Assembly: GCA_000727475.1 (NCBI GenBank)
Contig: KL647288.1
Span: forward strand, 7,219,414 to 7,283,413
Length of the DNA stretch: 64,000 nt
Direction of reading: 5' to 3'
Source of the DNA: Sarcocystis neurona
Taxonomy: Eukaryota > Apicomplexa > Conoidasida > Eucoccidiorida > Sarcocystidae
Program-made: the position numbers and the translations under genes
Shown: positions 48,445 to 61,405 of the stretch, piece after piece
Numbering within the stretch: position 1 is the stretch's first letter
Layout of the letters: each line of letters starts with the position of its first letter
Notes under the pieces: model-generated
Told to the model about the DNA's origin: nothing
The model's input: only the letters and a program-made list of their open reading frames with translations
Databases searched by the model: none

Positions 48445-49635
48445 CTGACTTCTGAAGAAGTCTCCGCTCGCTGGATCGTCAAGGTTATTGGCGGCATATA
48501 TGTAGATTCTAGTGCTCAGACAAGTAACTGGACGCTGGTTGTGAAACTCACAGCTCTCTTACATACTGCTGAATAAGAGCAGTCTCCAGGGAGAGCCTTT
48601 AATTGCAAGCGTTACGAAGATGTTTCGAGATAGTTCAAATCTCCAGAAATACGTATACCCCTGCTTTGATCTGTTGTTCCCCTGACACGACGTCCTCGTA
48701 AAATAAGGTGCCTGTGGTCCCAGCGGCAAAACGGACCGCTTCTAAGGTCCACAGTCAATGCAAAATTTGCGGCGAAGTGGATTTGTTCCGTCGGGTAGCA
48801 TAAGGTAGTAACGCTACGATGAAAGAAGGGGAAATCTATGCTGCCGCAACGCTCCTTAGTCAAATCCGTGTGGTAGAAGTAAGAGATATTCATCCAGTGT
48901 TACAAGGTCTATCAGATTTCGATAGGTTCCGGGAGATCAAAACTATTGACGCGGGATCGAAAAGCGGTCAACAAAATTATTGGAGTACGAGTGAAAAAGA
49001 AAAGCGTTAGGCGGTCGACTGTAGAACTGTCAGGGTGTTAACCCGTCCAAAGCATTCAGTCACCTTTGCAAAATCTTTAGTTTTGCCGCACACCTCACTC
49101 GGGTGTAGCGACTCCATGTATCGCACATAATTCTTCGAATGCTATATACTCCGATGCGGCAAGCAACCTTGTGACACAGCTGACGCGAAGACAGCACAGT
49201 CACAGAGACTTTCTGAAAGATGGTATAAGGCGAAAGTCTTTTAAAAACGCAGGAGAGTCCCCGCATCTTCGATTCTAGACCGTCGTCCAAATGAAGGCAG
49301 GTTCCGTTACAAGACGCAGGATGTTAGACCTCTGCAGCATAAAAGAGCAAGCCAATTTTGAACCAATGATAGGCCCAGAACTAGTATAAGACAAGCTGTG
49401 AAAGGGAGCAGTCTTTCAGTAGTAGTAGATTTTATGGATAGCTCTTCTCGCGGCCCTTGTGATTCTTCATTTTCTTGCGTAGTAGAGTCTCGGCCTCCGC
49501 GGACAAACCCTGCGACATTAGTTTCCAACAACATTCACTGGTGCTCGTGCAAGTAGGTTTACATGCGAGCATACTCCAGGTGATGTCGTCTGCTTTCTAG
49601 GGGTATTCGAACATGCGTATGTCATCTGTACACAC
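48445..49635. other. Unique DNA, no supported gene
   Basis: Only short frames on either strand. I see no splice-consistent exon chain, RNA gene or repeat. Confidence 0.3.
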
Positions 49636-50592
49636 ATGCGTGCATTTGGTGGGAGTTACGGGCACAAGCGAGTACCTGGTTGTGTTGGGTTGAGCTGCTG
49701 CGGGTGGAAGAAATTTCTCTCCTGGCACGACTCTATGGGTGTATCTGCGACCCTTCAAATGCATATTTTGACTCATGCATATGCGAAGAGAGGTACTCTA
49801 TATGTGTGTGGATGTACACTACATAGGTTCGTTTTTTTGCTTGCCGACACAGGCTGTGTGCCTGTATGTACGTATGTGTGTGCAGATATGTGTATACACA
49901 CAGACCAACGACGACTTTTTTCTACGTGCCTCCACCCAGATACGTATATAAACAATAACTCTGCATACGCAGGGCTTATGTGTGGAGTTGAATGGCACGT
50001 TAGCGCTGTTCCTTCTCTTACGAGAAAAAGAGCGCGAGGACAAGACTTCTGCTCTCGTATATCAAACGTCAGGTGGAGTTCTCTTCCAAGAGAGCTTCTT
50101 ATCGTCTCTGCCTGTAGAGTGTGCAGAATTATAGAATGGTATCTCTGCAAAGATCGACGAACGCGGTTTCCTAAGTGTAAACCAGATAGAGAATTTATCG
50201 AGGAAAACACGAGTCCGGGAAGCTTGAACACCGGGTGGGTAAGGTGCAGGTGCACTCATCTTTCCCGCGAAACATCTACTGAAACCACCGACAGGAGAGA
50301 TGTTCATCACCACTTCAAGCATGGAAGTAGTGTATGCCGTCCCACATCGACAAACAAGTCGCTTTACACAGGATACCGCCTATTCTCCGCCCCTCTCCTT
50401 GTACCTACTCTCCCTACATGTACACATGCACGGTGGTTACGGAGTAGTCTTCCCTTTGCTTATCTGCATAGAAACCGATATGTATCAGTTACATCTGCAT
50501 GCTGCTTTCTATGGAAACAGATAGTACGTATGTACGGATGCCCTTCGGTGTCGGCGTACTTTACATTAATGAAGAAAATCCTGGTAAGGTAA
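49636..50592 (+). CDS. 318-codon ORF, possible single-exon gene
   Basis: Open from ATG to TGA on the plus strand, longer than expected by chance at this base composition. It is Cys/Arg/Thr-rich with no hydrophobic segment or motif I recognise, and a 160-codon minus-strand frame lies inside it. The TATATGTGTGTGG and GTATGTACGTATGTG stretches near 49,800-49,890 are microsatellite-like, which weakens the case. It could equally be a non-coding stretch that happens to lack stops. Confidence 0.25.
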   Translation: MRAFGGSYGHKRVPGCVGLSCCGWKKFLSWHDSMGVSATLQMHILTHAYAKRGTLYVCGCTLHRFVFLLADTGCVPVCTYVCADMCIHTDQRRLFSTCLHPDTYINNNSAYAGLMCGVEWHVSAVPSLTRKRARGQDFCSRISNVRWSSLPRELLIVSACRVCRIIEWYLCKDRRTRFPKCKPDREFIEENTSPGSLNTGWVRCRCTHLSRETSTETTDRRDVHHHFKHGSSVCRPTSTNKSLYTGYRLFSAPLLVPTLPTCTHARWLRSSLPFAYLHRNRYVSVTSACCFLWKQIVRMYGCPSVSAYFTLMKKILVR

Positions 50593-51461
50593 CACAAGTA
50601 CATATGCACGTACATTCCGAAAGTATTGAGTCCACGCATATTCACTCAGTTTCATGTCCACGACTCCTTGTACAATTCTCATGTGAAAGACAGAACCTAA
50701 GGTCTAAAAGTACGAGGACAGATCGAGCCTCCCCGTGGGGATGTGGAATTAGAAGCACATATGAACTAGAGTAGTGCATGAAGGGAAGATAGCAAGAAGA
50801 GATACAACTCTATAAAAGAAGACAAAGCTACAAGTAACAAAGCAAGAGGCTCCACGAAACATCATCAGCTGTGTGAATAAAGAGATTCTGCACAGGAAAG
50901 AAATGTAGAACCTCAGAGTGCAGCTAACGACATCCCAGATTCCAAGCAGCCGTAGAGACTTTGCTACACAAGGGAGAAACGCGATTGCAGCTCGCTGCTA
51001 CGTGGAAAGGGAAAGAAACACAACGAGAAAGAGCGCGACGATCGGGGAAGCGGAAATGACGAAGAGTCGAAGAGGAGAGAAAGCGGGGGCTATTTTGAAG
51101 AAGAGTGGGAACTGGAGAGGAAGGCGTGCAACGATTTTTGCGGCGTGAATGTGTGAATGTAAATTTCCATGCTGATCACGATAGTGAGTGACCAAACAGA
51201 AGTGCACGATGAGCAGGGACAGGCATAAACGCACAGTGCGCCTTTTTTAACAAAATTGAACCGCACCAGTCCCCCGAATAGATAGTACCGAACAGGTAAC
51301 AGATAGTCAGATGCATGAAGGCGGCTGACGAGCGCTGCATGAAAAGGGAGGCGGGAACGATACAGTACATGAGGCTTACTCTACCGAACAGCTATGACAA
51401 AAAAGAGAGGGCTCTCTTAGTACCATACGTGCTAAGGAAGACAGTATCATTACGACTGATT
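50593..51461. other. Unique DNA downstream of gene D
   Basis: Lies just past the proposed gene D stop, so it probably includes that gene's 3' UTR. No repeats and no supported exon. Confidence 0.3.
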
Positions 51462-54400
51462 CTAGTGCTGCTCGTCCTCTGCCTGCAGAAGTGTACATTC
51501 GTAGAGGCACGTTGTAAAGTACAGAGCATTTATGTTCTCAGTTAGTGAAGCTATGAAGTTGTATGTTATTAGGATACGTGCGAGCGAACTGGTTACATGT
51601 ACAGGTATGCATAAAGATGTCTAAAATGACTGTGACTCAAAATGGGATGATGTAAACGTACTGCTGTGCAGCATTTACCACTGAGCGTGTATGCACATCA
51701 TATATATAATACTCCTTACCGTGTGCACAACGTCCACACCGAATACTTTCGTGAAGAGGGAATAAGAACGTGTCACATCCTGTGCATCCATTTCCTCCAT
51801 ATCACAGCAGAACAGAAAGGCGCCCAAGGCAACTGCGCCTGCAAACAGTTTGTGTCGACAGGGACAAAAAGCATACAATTTGGTGGCACATTTGTGTGCA
51901 GGCATAGGCTGTGGCATGCGCATTTCGGCGCACACAGCCAAACACGGAACGACTCGTACATAAACTCAACAACAGACATATTCGCGTCTAAAACTACGTC
52001 CTACTCACACTTCTTTACTGTTGAACGATAGCAGGCCCCTACGCCACTGACGTCTTACCAAATACATTCTACTTTCTCTCTCCGTATGAGCGGGTCCTTC
52101 TTTCTGTGCAATAATCCCACTTACTAGGTTCGGCGAAGGCATGGCAGCAGGCAAAAGACAAGAGCGAGTCGCATGCACTTTCCGAGAAAGATGTGTTCAA
52201 GCTCTCTCCCCGGGCCAGTTTTTGTAGCTGGGGGAAAATGTCGAAGGGAGTCGTAAACTGAAAGGTGACACTTACAACTTTGTAAAGCAAGGAACAACGA
52301 CAAAAATCAGCTACACAACATGGGAAAAGAGGCAGTTCGCCTGTGCGCACTTAAGATTGTATAGCTTTCTCTAGAGAGTCAGGGGACGTAGGTAATCTTT
52401 ACTCCAGTAAAGACAGAATTGACTTCCCACTTTGACCAAATAATGTATAAAGTATCCGTACGACTGAAGTATTGCCACAGTTTGTTTGTAAGACAAAGGA
52501 GTCATATGATGGAGCCTGAGACCGTTGAGTGGTACTCTCTGCGTGGCCTAAGGCAGGCAGAGACTGATTGAGAATAACAAGGGTGTGGCTGCGAATGACT
52601 TGAGCTGCAGAAACACAGTGAACACTGAAAATCTCACTACTTAAGTATACCTTTTCGCCTGCAAGACTTCCACGTACCGGGTTTTTGAGAGGTTTACTTC
52701 GACTTACAGTCGATTTCCCCAGTTTTCATTTCTAAACATACAAGCGTGGCAACAGTTACGTGCGCGACTACACTCGACAAAGGAGTTGTTTGCAGCGCCA
52801 AGACAGCAGTATACAGGTCTCGACATTCACCTACTATGACAGATTAAATAGGCCGCTTTGCAAATACACGCATACGGAAAAGGTTTTGACAGAAAAAACA
52901 TGTAGAACCTTTTGGATAGCAGGCAAAGTGTGGTAGTACATAAAGTGATTACCCTGAGGAAATTGTATCTCACAAGAAAGTAGCGTTCACGACAGAGTAA
53001 AAGCATTTGTCGACGCAGAACTTGAAGAAAAGTGAGAAAAACCGAATAAGAACGGGAATTCTAAGGTGACGAACTCTCAGGAAGAAGGCTTCAAGTAACA
53101 AGTGTTTGATATTGTGTGCACCCTGGTGAATAAACGAGAGTAGAGAGACAACTCTCACTTCAAAGGAGAAGTTTGGAGAGTTACAAAGGTCCGTGAAAAC
53201 CAGGCGCTCCAGTTCAACCATGTGCTCTTCCGACGCAGCATCTTCCAACTCCATGATTTTCTGAAGGAAAATTCCACAGGTGTTCACGCAGACGTTCTTT
53301 AAGTACCTCCACTTATTTGCAGTAGTGGGGGAGAAGCCCCTCGATTCACAAAAACAACGTACTGCAGAGAGAACAGTTTCGTGCATCTTCCTTCTCTGTT
53401 ACGGTGCACCCAAAAACGATGCCTTCGAAGCTCTAGGAAGGCTGAGATTTTCCCTCAGTCGGACACGTGTTTCTCATACAGGAAGCAGAAGAGGGGAACG
53501 AACATACACGGATCTCTGCAGTGCAACGAAATCTTCTCAATACAGAAACGCGGGAAGATGAAAGCAGGGTGATGCGCTTTCTCGCAACATGTACTTTATG
53601 TGAAGAGCTGAATCACGTCCTCATCTGGATGAATAAAGTTCAGATGCGCACGAAAGAGGATGCGGAGTTCCCAGAAGTAATTCTGTCAGGAGATGTTTTG
53701 CAGCACTGTCACGTTTCCATACACATGACTTTGTGCTTTTCCGGCAAAGAGGTATGAAGTGCACGCGTCGGCCAATGCCGTCGTAGCTGCGCAGAGCTTT
53801 TCTAACTGGAGAGAGCACATTGCTCGACAGCACAAGATCGTTGACCACACAAGCGTTGATGGGTGAATACCCAGTGAATTGTCACGCGAACCGTGCAAAC
53901 GCGAGACTGCCTCTAGAAGGTGCTCTACCTGCTGTTTGTCGTATCCTGCAAATGTGAACAAATAGAGGTCGACCAGTTGTTAGTTCCGTGCACGTACTTT
54001 TATTTGCTGGCGCCTCCGAGCTGACGTAGTGCAGCACTGTAGTGACTCACCAAATAGTCAGGATACGAAGCGTCGTTATTTTGGGACTCGTACTGCAAAA
54101 TTCCAGTCCGATGCAGGTGCTTCCACTTGTTTTATTGAAGGTGACATGCAAGTACACACGTATGTAGCCTATGGCCCCCGTAGACCGATCAGAAAACAAG
54201 TGTTGCCGCACGTATTCTGTCGAATTTTTTCTTAGTGCAACAGGTTACTTGTGCAAAGAGTTTTAAGCAGCAGCACGCAAGGGACTGCAGGGCGCCTTCC
54301 AAGTCCCGCTCCGCCAATAGCGAGATTCGCTCCAACATGTCCTCATTTTGAAGAACAGCTGATAACGCCAGGCACGCCTGAAAACGCCGCATTGATAAAC

Positions 54401-55325
54401 TCTGCTCTAAAGGTATCTCCATTCACCGGTATGATACACGTGGATGCATGAAGAAGCGCCAGCATAAGTGGAGCTGCAGGGATCCCAAACACCGGAGCAA
54501 AGAATAGAGAATAGAGAATGCAAGATGGAATGAAAAAAGAAAACGTGCAATTCTTGGCAAATTCTGAATACTTGTCAGTACATGCGTGGTGAAAAAGTAC
54601 ACACGTGGCGCAAAGCAAACCTCCACATGTCAGCGCAGGTACTGTTGAAGCAGGAATATAGAGGCACTCCAGAGAAATTTTGTGTCCACGACGCGCGGGT
54701 TTCACCAAAATCTGTCTGCAGGGACGGAAGCGATGGGAATGTTACACCCACGGCTGCAAGTCTTGTGCAAATATGTGGCTGAATTCTCGAGACTGACCAG
54801 ATGGTGTTTGTATACATGGTTTCCCTCTTCTGAAAGCTCAGACAATGTAAGTCCACATGTAATGGACTGCCTACTCATCTCGTTGCCTGGGTGAGAATTG
54901 ACACATGGTGCTCACACGTGCAGCTAGTTGCAGAAAGATGAACAGAATAGTGAAGAGCAGAGAAAGAAGTGAGGTTTCCTACAAATCAGTTCAAACAATG
55001 ATGAAATTTTTTCACGTGGCCACTGGCTCGTGCATCCAGTAAGAAAGTGTTGTTGTCGCATATCTACATTGTGGAGGAAAGAGGGGAAAAACACGTTTTC
55101 CATACAGTTTGTGCAAAAGTAGTGAAATTGCTTTACCTTGTAAGCTGCCCTGAAGCCGTTTTCATACTTGAGTCTGCGCACTAGCAGAAACACCCAGGCC
55201 CGCGCTTCCAGCATTTGACTGCTCGAACACCTCAGGAGTTGGAGACCGTTCCGTGGAATGCCATAGAGTGCGTGGTTTTCTGTTCTTCGTGCTTCTTCTA
55301 ATGTCCTTGCGGGCACGTTCTCCAT
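51462..55325 (-). CDS. Gene D: unrecognised helical Cys-rich protein, about 9-10 short exons
   Basis: ATG 55325 follows an in-frame TAG 18 bases upstream. Exons: 55325-55137, 54829-54748, an optional 54473-54427, then 54377- or 54406-54249, 54092- or 54125-54051, 53931-53713, 53260-53159, 52227-52125, 51838-51720 and 51482-51462 (TAG). Phases agree throughout and donors are strong (GTAAAG, GTAACC, GTGAGT, GTGAGA, GTAAGT, GTAAGG). Content: ..MLEARAWVFLLVRRLKYENG..; ..LQNEDMLERISLLAERDLEG..; ..HPSTLVWSTILCCRAMCSLQ..; ..IMELEDAASEEHMVELERLV..; ..LQKLARGESLNTSFSESACD..; ..EEMDAQDVTRSYSLFTKVFG... The product of about 345-360 residues looks like short helical repeats, as in apicomplexan organelle RNA-binding helical-repeat proteins, but I see no RAP motif and do not assign it. 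Introns are about 50-900 bases, far shorter than those of genes A and B. Confidence 0.6.
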
Positions 55326-58300
55326 CTTCAGAACCTGTCTCTATACCGCTGCGAGGGTGTTTCGTGCGTGTTGAACGTGGTACTCTTGCGCGGAATGTGG
55401 GCGTGTGTGTATAACAAATATGACGCCCAATATGGTAACACACGGGTTCACCTATGCAGACGTACATAGGCGGACACACTGTTAACACCGCCAGAGTGTT
55501 GGACAAACTGAATTCAATGGCGCGTAAGGAGACGCAGCGAATGACTGAAGGACAGTTTCGCGCTGCAGTTCAGGAGAAGAAGGATTGGTAATGACGTCTT
55601 CTGTAGGAAACTACTTGCAGAGAGGAGAAGAATTCTTAAATGCTCCACTTGTAGAGACACGAAGATCTCTTAAATGCTCGAAACTGAGTTTCCTCTCTTT
55701 ACTGCGCTGTATTTCGCCGCCTTGGCAAGTACGACATGCCACTTAGGAGATCCTGGCCAATTCTTCACCTGTTGCTCAATCTTCAGTACACGTTGATTAA
55801 TGCTTCGGCGATTGTGCTACGTAGCAATCACGTCAGCCATCCATGGGATTTCCGGGCGGAAAGCTGAATCGATGGACTACCGCGAATCCACAGCCGGCCG
55901 TTCAAGTATGCTATTAAGACGCTTCATTGTACAAAAAACTACGACTGTATAGAATCAGAGATAACACCCAGAGAGTATTCCGCACTCCTGATCTGTCAAC
56001 TTATTGGTTGGCCGACGAAATTTTGCCAGCCTATCCTTTCCTGCCCCTTACGAGCCTCCGAGGTGAACTGACACGTCGGCACACACCTCAGGTACCGAGC
56101 AGCCTCTCACCAAATGCGTGTCACACGGTTATGACTCAGAAGGGCGTGACGACGAAGCGAAGTGGACAAATGATAGTGTCTTCAAAACTGATACTCCCTC
56201 TTCATGTCAGTATGTTTGGCTTACAAGACCCACGCAGACTACGTGGTATTTACTTTCTGCTTCTCCTCAAAGAGCAGGTAGGGGTCGCAAAAGTGGAGAA
56301 CTGCGCTCGGCTTTTGTTTGTCAATAAACTCTGGCGTATGTACAGTGCAGACCCTCTCGTGGGCGCAGAGCGTTAGGCACATTTCCGAACCGTTATTGTG
56401 GTGCATGGTTGCGCCGCCTGCGGAGGCGGCAAACTGGAAACTCCCAGTGTCTTTTCCTGCGCAGCTTCTACTGTAGAGAAGCGTGGTAGCAAGCAAGACC
56501 CTGAATTTTCGAACGAAGCAATACGTGTGAAGAGACGCAGGCAGACGTACCTACGACTTCCATCGTCCACCATGTATTCCGGATTCATATTACGTTACCC
56601 CCTTTCAAGTAAATGAGCATTTCGAAGTTAGCGTTTCACTGGAGGCATAGGGAGATAGACAAGCAAAGTCACTGAACGCGTTCTACATCCTCAGCTGACG
56701 AGGACGCCAACACAGGCGAATGAAGCGACTAGAGAGGCCTGTGAACCGTTTTCGGGTTGCTGTTGAACACACACATTTTTGTTCAGAACGTACACCATAA
56801 CGAGCCGGCTCCTGTGTAACAATCGGAATCACCACCTATTCCGCAGTGATATTTTGAGATATACCCTGCGTCAATGGCAGCGCTATAAGCCATCAGCCTT
56901 GCAGGACAACCGCACTTCTCAGCTGTGTCGCGAATCATTCAGCCGGGTTAAGCGGGCCTCATGCGCATCCTCGTGCGCTGGCATGATTCCACCTACGTAG
57001 ATACGTGTAAAGGCATGTGTAGATGCACGTCTATAAGCTGCCTTCCTTGAACTGTCAAGATATTCTAGTGGGAATCTACACAACGGAGACAACCACTTTG
57101 TATGGCTCGCACACTCGCTACTCAGTTCCTTTTGTGCGCCTTCTATATTTCTTCGTATTCCATGTCACCGTAGTCAGATTACACCCCTCTTTATCGCACA
57201 GGTATTCCGGTGATCCAATACGTTCACGCGCAACTGAATGAACTGGCTACTTCAAAATCGCTGGTTGCCTGCGGTATCGTCACAGCCTTGTTTGTTTTTT
57301 GTGCTATAAGAGTGCAGAATACATACGTGACTGTCCCGTCCACCTGATTCGTACTACCTCTAATGCTTATATGGCGCACACCCGTCCATTCAACTACATT
57401 CAGGGCAACGTCACACACTATACTCCGTGGCCAGAGAAGCTGTGCACTTCTTAGCCTTCATTCCACTGGAAGGCCCTACGTCTCTCAACCGTCGGCTGCA
57501 CCAGTTTACCTTGTATCTATGATCGCCACTCAGTCGAACAAAACCAAAAGAAAATGAGGAAGACAGTTGCTTAGTCTGCTTGTTGGTGCGATGGCAGGTA
57601 GTAGCTCAGTCGTAGAACTCACGTGAATCGTTAAGGATGTATGTCTGCAATGCGCAGTCACGTATAGACGAATCTAAGAATACTTCCCTGACATTCTCGG
57701 TGAACGTTACCCCTACTTTAATGCATATACACGCCTACAAGCGTTCAAGCGGCAACCTCCCTAAAGAGCTACCTATGCTGTAGGAGGTGTTGTCGAGCTG
57801 TACCCGCGTATCGCTTTGGCCCCAGAGCAATGCAGTTGTCGAGGGAAGAATGAGACCGAACCTCCCGTGCAGCGTTCAGCTTGCGTCCAGTGTTCTCGAG
57901 CATGCTGCAGATCTACAGAAACACCAAACGCTACACAGTGATACCGGTTCTGAGCGTAGGGGGCAGCACACAGATTCATGGCGTAGATGACTATGATACG
58001 TTCGACGTGAAAACTGTTTGTTGATGCCTGCTGGCACGGGCGTTTTCATATCAACTGTGGCAAAACGCGAACGCGTGAATACACGTGTTCACGTGATATA
58101 TAAAGAATCACCAGCATGTACACTTTCAAAAGGGAAAGTGCTAACACGTAAGCAAAGATGAAACGGTTCCGCCTTTGCAAATAGCTGAAAAACTGGGGAT
58201 GTAAAGTTGCTAACATAAAAGGAGTTGAATGTGCTGTGCTTGTCTGAGTAAGCCACCGCAGATCGACGTGCACCGTCGAAGCGTATGATGCACGTGGGAC

Positions 58301-58447
58301 GTACACACACCTGCATACATTGTAACTGTAGCTTGTGGCAACGTTAATACGATCAGGTCACAAGCAACAGTGCTATCCGTAATATTAACTTGGAAATGTG
58401 ATAGGGAGAGCGCGATTCACCTACTTCCGTAGACATGGCAATTACCG
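55326..58447. other. Repeat-poor interval upstream of gene D
   Basis: Should hold the gene D promoter. The longest open frame is a 149-codon plus-strand one at 55927-56376 without recognisable content. No repeats, RNA genes or splice-consistent chain. Confidence 0.3.
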
Positions 58448-58723
58448 CTAAGGACAGGAAATCTGGATGCAATTCCGTACGGTGATGCCTCGATTTTTCG
58501 CTTGCAAATGTATGCTCTCGTAAACTGTATGTAAAAAACATAAACTCGCTGACTTCCAAGTGACAGAGAATCGACTGCACACTGTTAGGAACACATTTCT
58601 TCCAGCACCTATGCCTAGCACTACTACTGTTGCTAACACCATCCTTGTCGGTTTCTTAGCTACTGAAGCTAGTACGACTTTTACCAAAGAAATCACTTTA
58701 CTTCCGCTACGACGGATATGCAC
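58448..58723 (-). CDS. Short ORF with one hydrophobic segment, doubtful
   Basis: A 91-codon minus-strand frame with a basic segment followed by RMVLATVVVLGIGAGRNVFL, which would pass as a membrane span. No start context or splice partner was established, and a plus-strand frame overlaps it. Chance is a fair explanation at this length. Confidence 0.15.
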   Translation of the reverse strand: MHIRRSGSKVISLVKVVLASVAKKPTRMVLATVVVLGIGAGRNVFLTVCSRFSVTWKSASLCFLHTVYESIHLQAKNRGITVRNCIQISCP

Positions 58724-60180
58724 CCGTGAAATGTATCGACAGTTTCATTGCAAAAATGACTAGGATGACGTATCCACGCGCTCTGAGCAGGAAAAGTTTG
58801 CACAGAATCTTTGCGAAACATGAGTACTATGACGCTTCCGCGGGCCTTACGGAAGTGTAGGTGCCAGGTTTTTGCAGATGATTCCCTGTCGTCCCCAAAT
58901 CCTGAGTTGGTTCGGTCTGGCAGACAGAGATGACCGGATTCTGCGTTGTACAGGCGTAGTAGTGTAAGAGCGAGATTCAATTTCTGTTTAATATGAAGTG
59001 ATACCATACTTGAGATACCACAAATGCACCAGTGGGACAAAACCGGATTGCGCGCGCTGCTGGCGTGTCTTTCGTGACACCCTGTAGCTGCACACATCGC
59101 CACGCACTTGCACAGTGACAAGCGTAAACGTATATCGTACGTGTAATTCCGCAGCTTGAAACTTCTTCCAGTACACAGCAGTAAGCATGTATTTATTTCT
59201 GGATGTATACACAAATGTACGTGTCAACATTCCGTATGTGTGCAAACTTACACTTGTGTGCCCACTTTATGAATGCACCACTTTCAGTAGTTTCAGAACA
59301 GGCTGCGCCGACCGTTGTCGGCAGAAGAATACTTACAGGGAGTGAGAGAGCGTGAGAGATCGGGGCGCAGACGAGTTGCGTATGTCCAAACAGAATTCAC
59401 CTAATAGGTGCAGTCAGCACTGTTTTAGGATGCTCTACGTACCGCCACTTCCTCCGACCACCCCTTACTGACACATTCCATATCCACTCCGAGAAGAGTT
59501 CACCACTGACAGAGGAGGAAAATGGCAAGAAAAGTGAGAGAACACGTCTGTAAATTGCAGCTGGTTACACCTGGGGTTTTAAACGGTGTCTACCGTACTC
59601 GCCTACTTCTTCTGAATTAGCATAGCTACGATTGCTGGCTGCTGCGCGTTTCGAACGAAGTTGTTCTCTCTTCTCGTGTGCCGTCGGTCGCTGCTCTTTC
59701 GCGACTCGTGTGGCAGTCTAGTACGGTGTTTTTTGCTATTGTTAAGCTGTAACCCGCAGCCGCTCTACACGCTTTCTTGCTGCTCTTGCCACCGCTCCTG
59801 CCCCTGCTGCTACTGCAGATGCCGCAGCTCAATTCGTGGCAACGACGCTGCAAGAGGCACTTCCTGATTGCTTTCCTTCCGTCCTGGTGTTGCTGTGACT
59901 GCTGCTTCCTGTATCCGTGCCCCTCAGACGGGCGCCCCTGTCGCCTCCAAAAGGTCGTTGCCGTTGTGTTTCTCACGTGGATCCGAATTGATGATGTTGC
60001 GTGTGAGGGACAGGCGTTCTTCTTTGTCATATTTGCTGTTGCCGCTACAGACTGCTGCTCGTGATTGCTCGATGGCTGCAGCTGCTCGGTCCTATCGATG
60101 GTGCAGCTGCCCCTGCCTAATCCCGGCCAGTTCTTGCTACTTCTACTGCTAATAACCCAGTTCTTCTCAGTGATGGTACT
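58724..60180. other. Unique DNA grading into CTG-rich DNA
   Basis: Open frames on both strands are short and unrecognised (the longest is 173 codons on the minus strand at 58693-59214). From about 59,760 TGCTGCT and CCGCTGC words appear on the plus strand, marking the next repeat-rich block. Confidence 0.3.
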
Positions 60181-60224
60181 TCTACTTAAGCAACATAATC
60201 AGGACGGACGCATGCCGCTATTGG

Positions 60225-60630
60225 CTCTGTTACTGCTGCTGCTGCTGCTGCCACTAGAGATTTAATGCGCGTTTCTACTGGTTCTCCAACGATGCTGCCG
60301 CCACTGCTGCAAGTATACCTGCTATTGCTGCTGCTGCTTTTATTCTAATGTCGCGTACATACGGACGGACAAGATCCCCCATGTTCCATGATTCAATATC
60401 CATCCGACCTTAGCAGTTGAGCGACACCTGTTGCTATTGTCGCCGCGCCTGCATGCCCTGCAGCTGCCGTTGTTACTACTGTCGCCCGTACTGCTGCTGC
60501 TGGTGACGCTGCCGTTGCTGCTGCTGGCGCTGCTGGAGCTGCTGCTGGTGCTGCTGGAGCTGCTGCTGGTGCTGCTGGAGCTGCTGCTGGTGCTGCTGGA
60601 GCTGCTGCTGGTGCTGCTGGAGCTGCTGTT
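60225..60630. repeat. CTG array with 21-bp units running into assembly gap
   Basis: CTG-rich from about 60,225. From about 60,520 it becomes a regular 21-base unit (CTGCTGCTGGTGCTGCTGGAG), repeated about five times up to the run of N. Confidence 0.9.
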
Positions 60631-61145
60631 NNNNNNNNNNNNNNNNNNNNNNNNNNNNNNNNNNNNNNNNNNNNNNNNNNNNNNNNNNNNNNNNNNNNNN
60701 NNNNNNNNNNNNNNNNNNNNNNNNNNNNNNNNNNNNNNNNNNNNNNNNNNNNNNNNNNNNNNNNNNNNNNNNNNNNNNNNNNNNNNNNNNNNNNNNNNNN
60801 NNNNNNNNNNNNNNNNNNNNNNNNNNNNNNNNNNNNNNNNNNNNNNNNNNNNNNNNNNNNNNNNNNNNNNNNNNNNNNNNNNNNNNNNNNNNNNNNNNNN
60901 NNNNNNNNNNNNNNNNNNNNNNNNNNNNNNNNNNNNNNNNNNNNNNNNNNNNNNNNNNNNNNNNNNNNNNNNNNNNNNNNNNNNNNNNNNNNNNNNNNNN
61001 NNNNNNNNNNNNNNNNNNNNNNNNNNNNNNNNNNNNNNNNNNNNNNNNNNNNNNNNNNNNNNNNNNNNNNNNNNNNNNNNNNNNNNNNNNNNNNNNNNNN
61101 NNNNNNNNNNNNNNNNNNNNNNNNNNNNNNNNNNNNNNNNNNNNN
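60631..61145. other. Assembly gap, 515 N
   Basis: Unsequenced bases flanked on both sides by CTG-based repeats. The array probably continues through the gap and its true length is unknown. Confidence 1.
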
Positions 61146-61405
61146 TGCTGCTGCTGCTGGAGCGGCTGCTGCTGCTGCTGAAGCTGCTGCTCCTGTTGCT
61201 GGAGCTGCTGCTGGTGCCACTGGCGCTGCTGCTGCTGCTGCCGCTGGCGCTGCTGCTGCTGCCAGTGGCGCTGCTGTTGCTGTCGCTGGCGCTGCTGCTG
61301 CTGCCGCTGGAGCTGCTGTCGCTGCCGCTGCTGCTGCTGCTGCTACTGCTCGCGCTGCTGCTGGTGCTGCTGGCGCTGCTCCGTGTACTCTTCGTGCTGT
61401 TGGGC
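61146..61405. repeat. CTG/CGCTGG array on right side of gap
   Basis: Continues the left-hand array but with different higher-order units (CTGGCGCTGCTGCTGCTGCCG). The open frames through gap and array on both strands are repeat artefacts. Confidence 0.9.
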
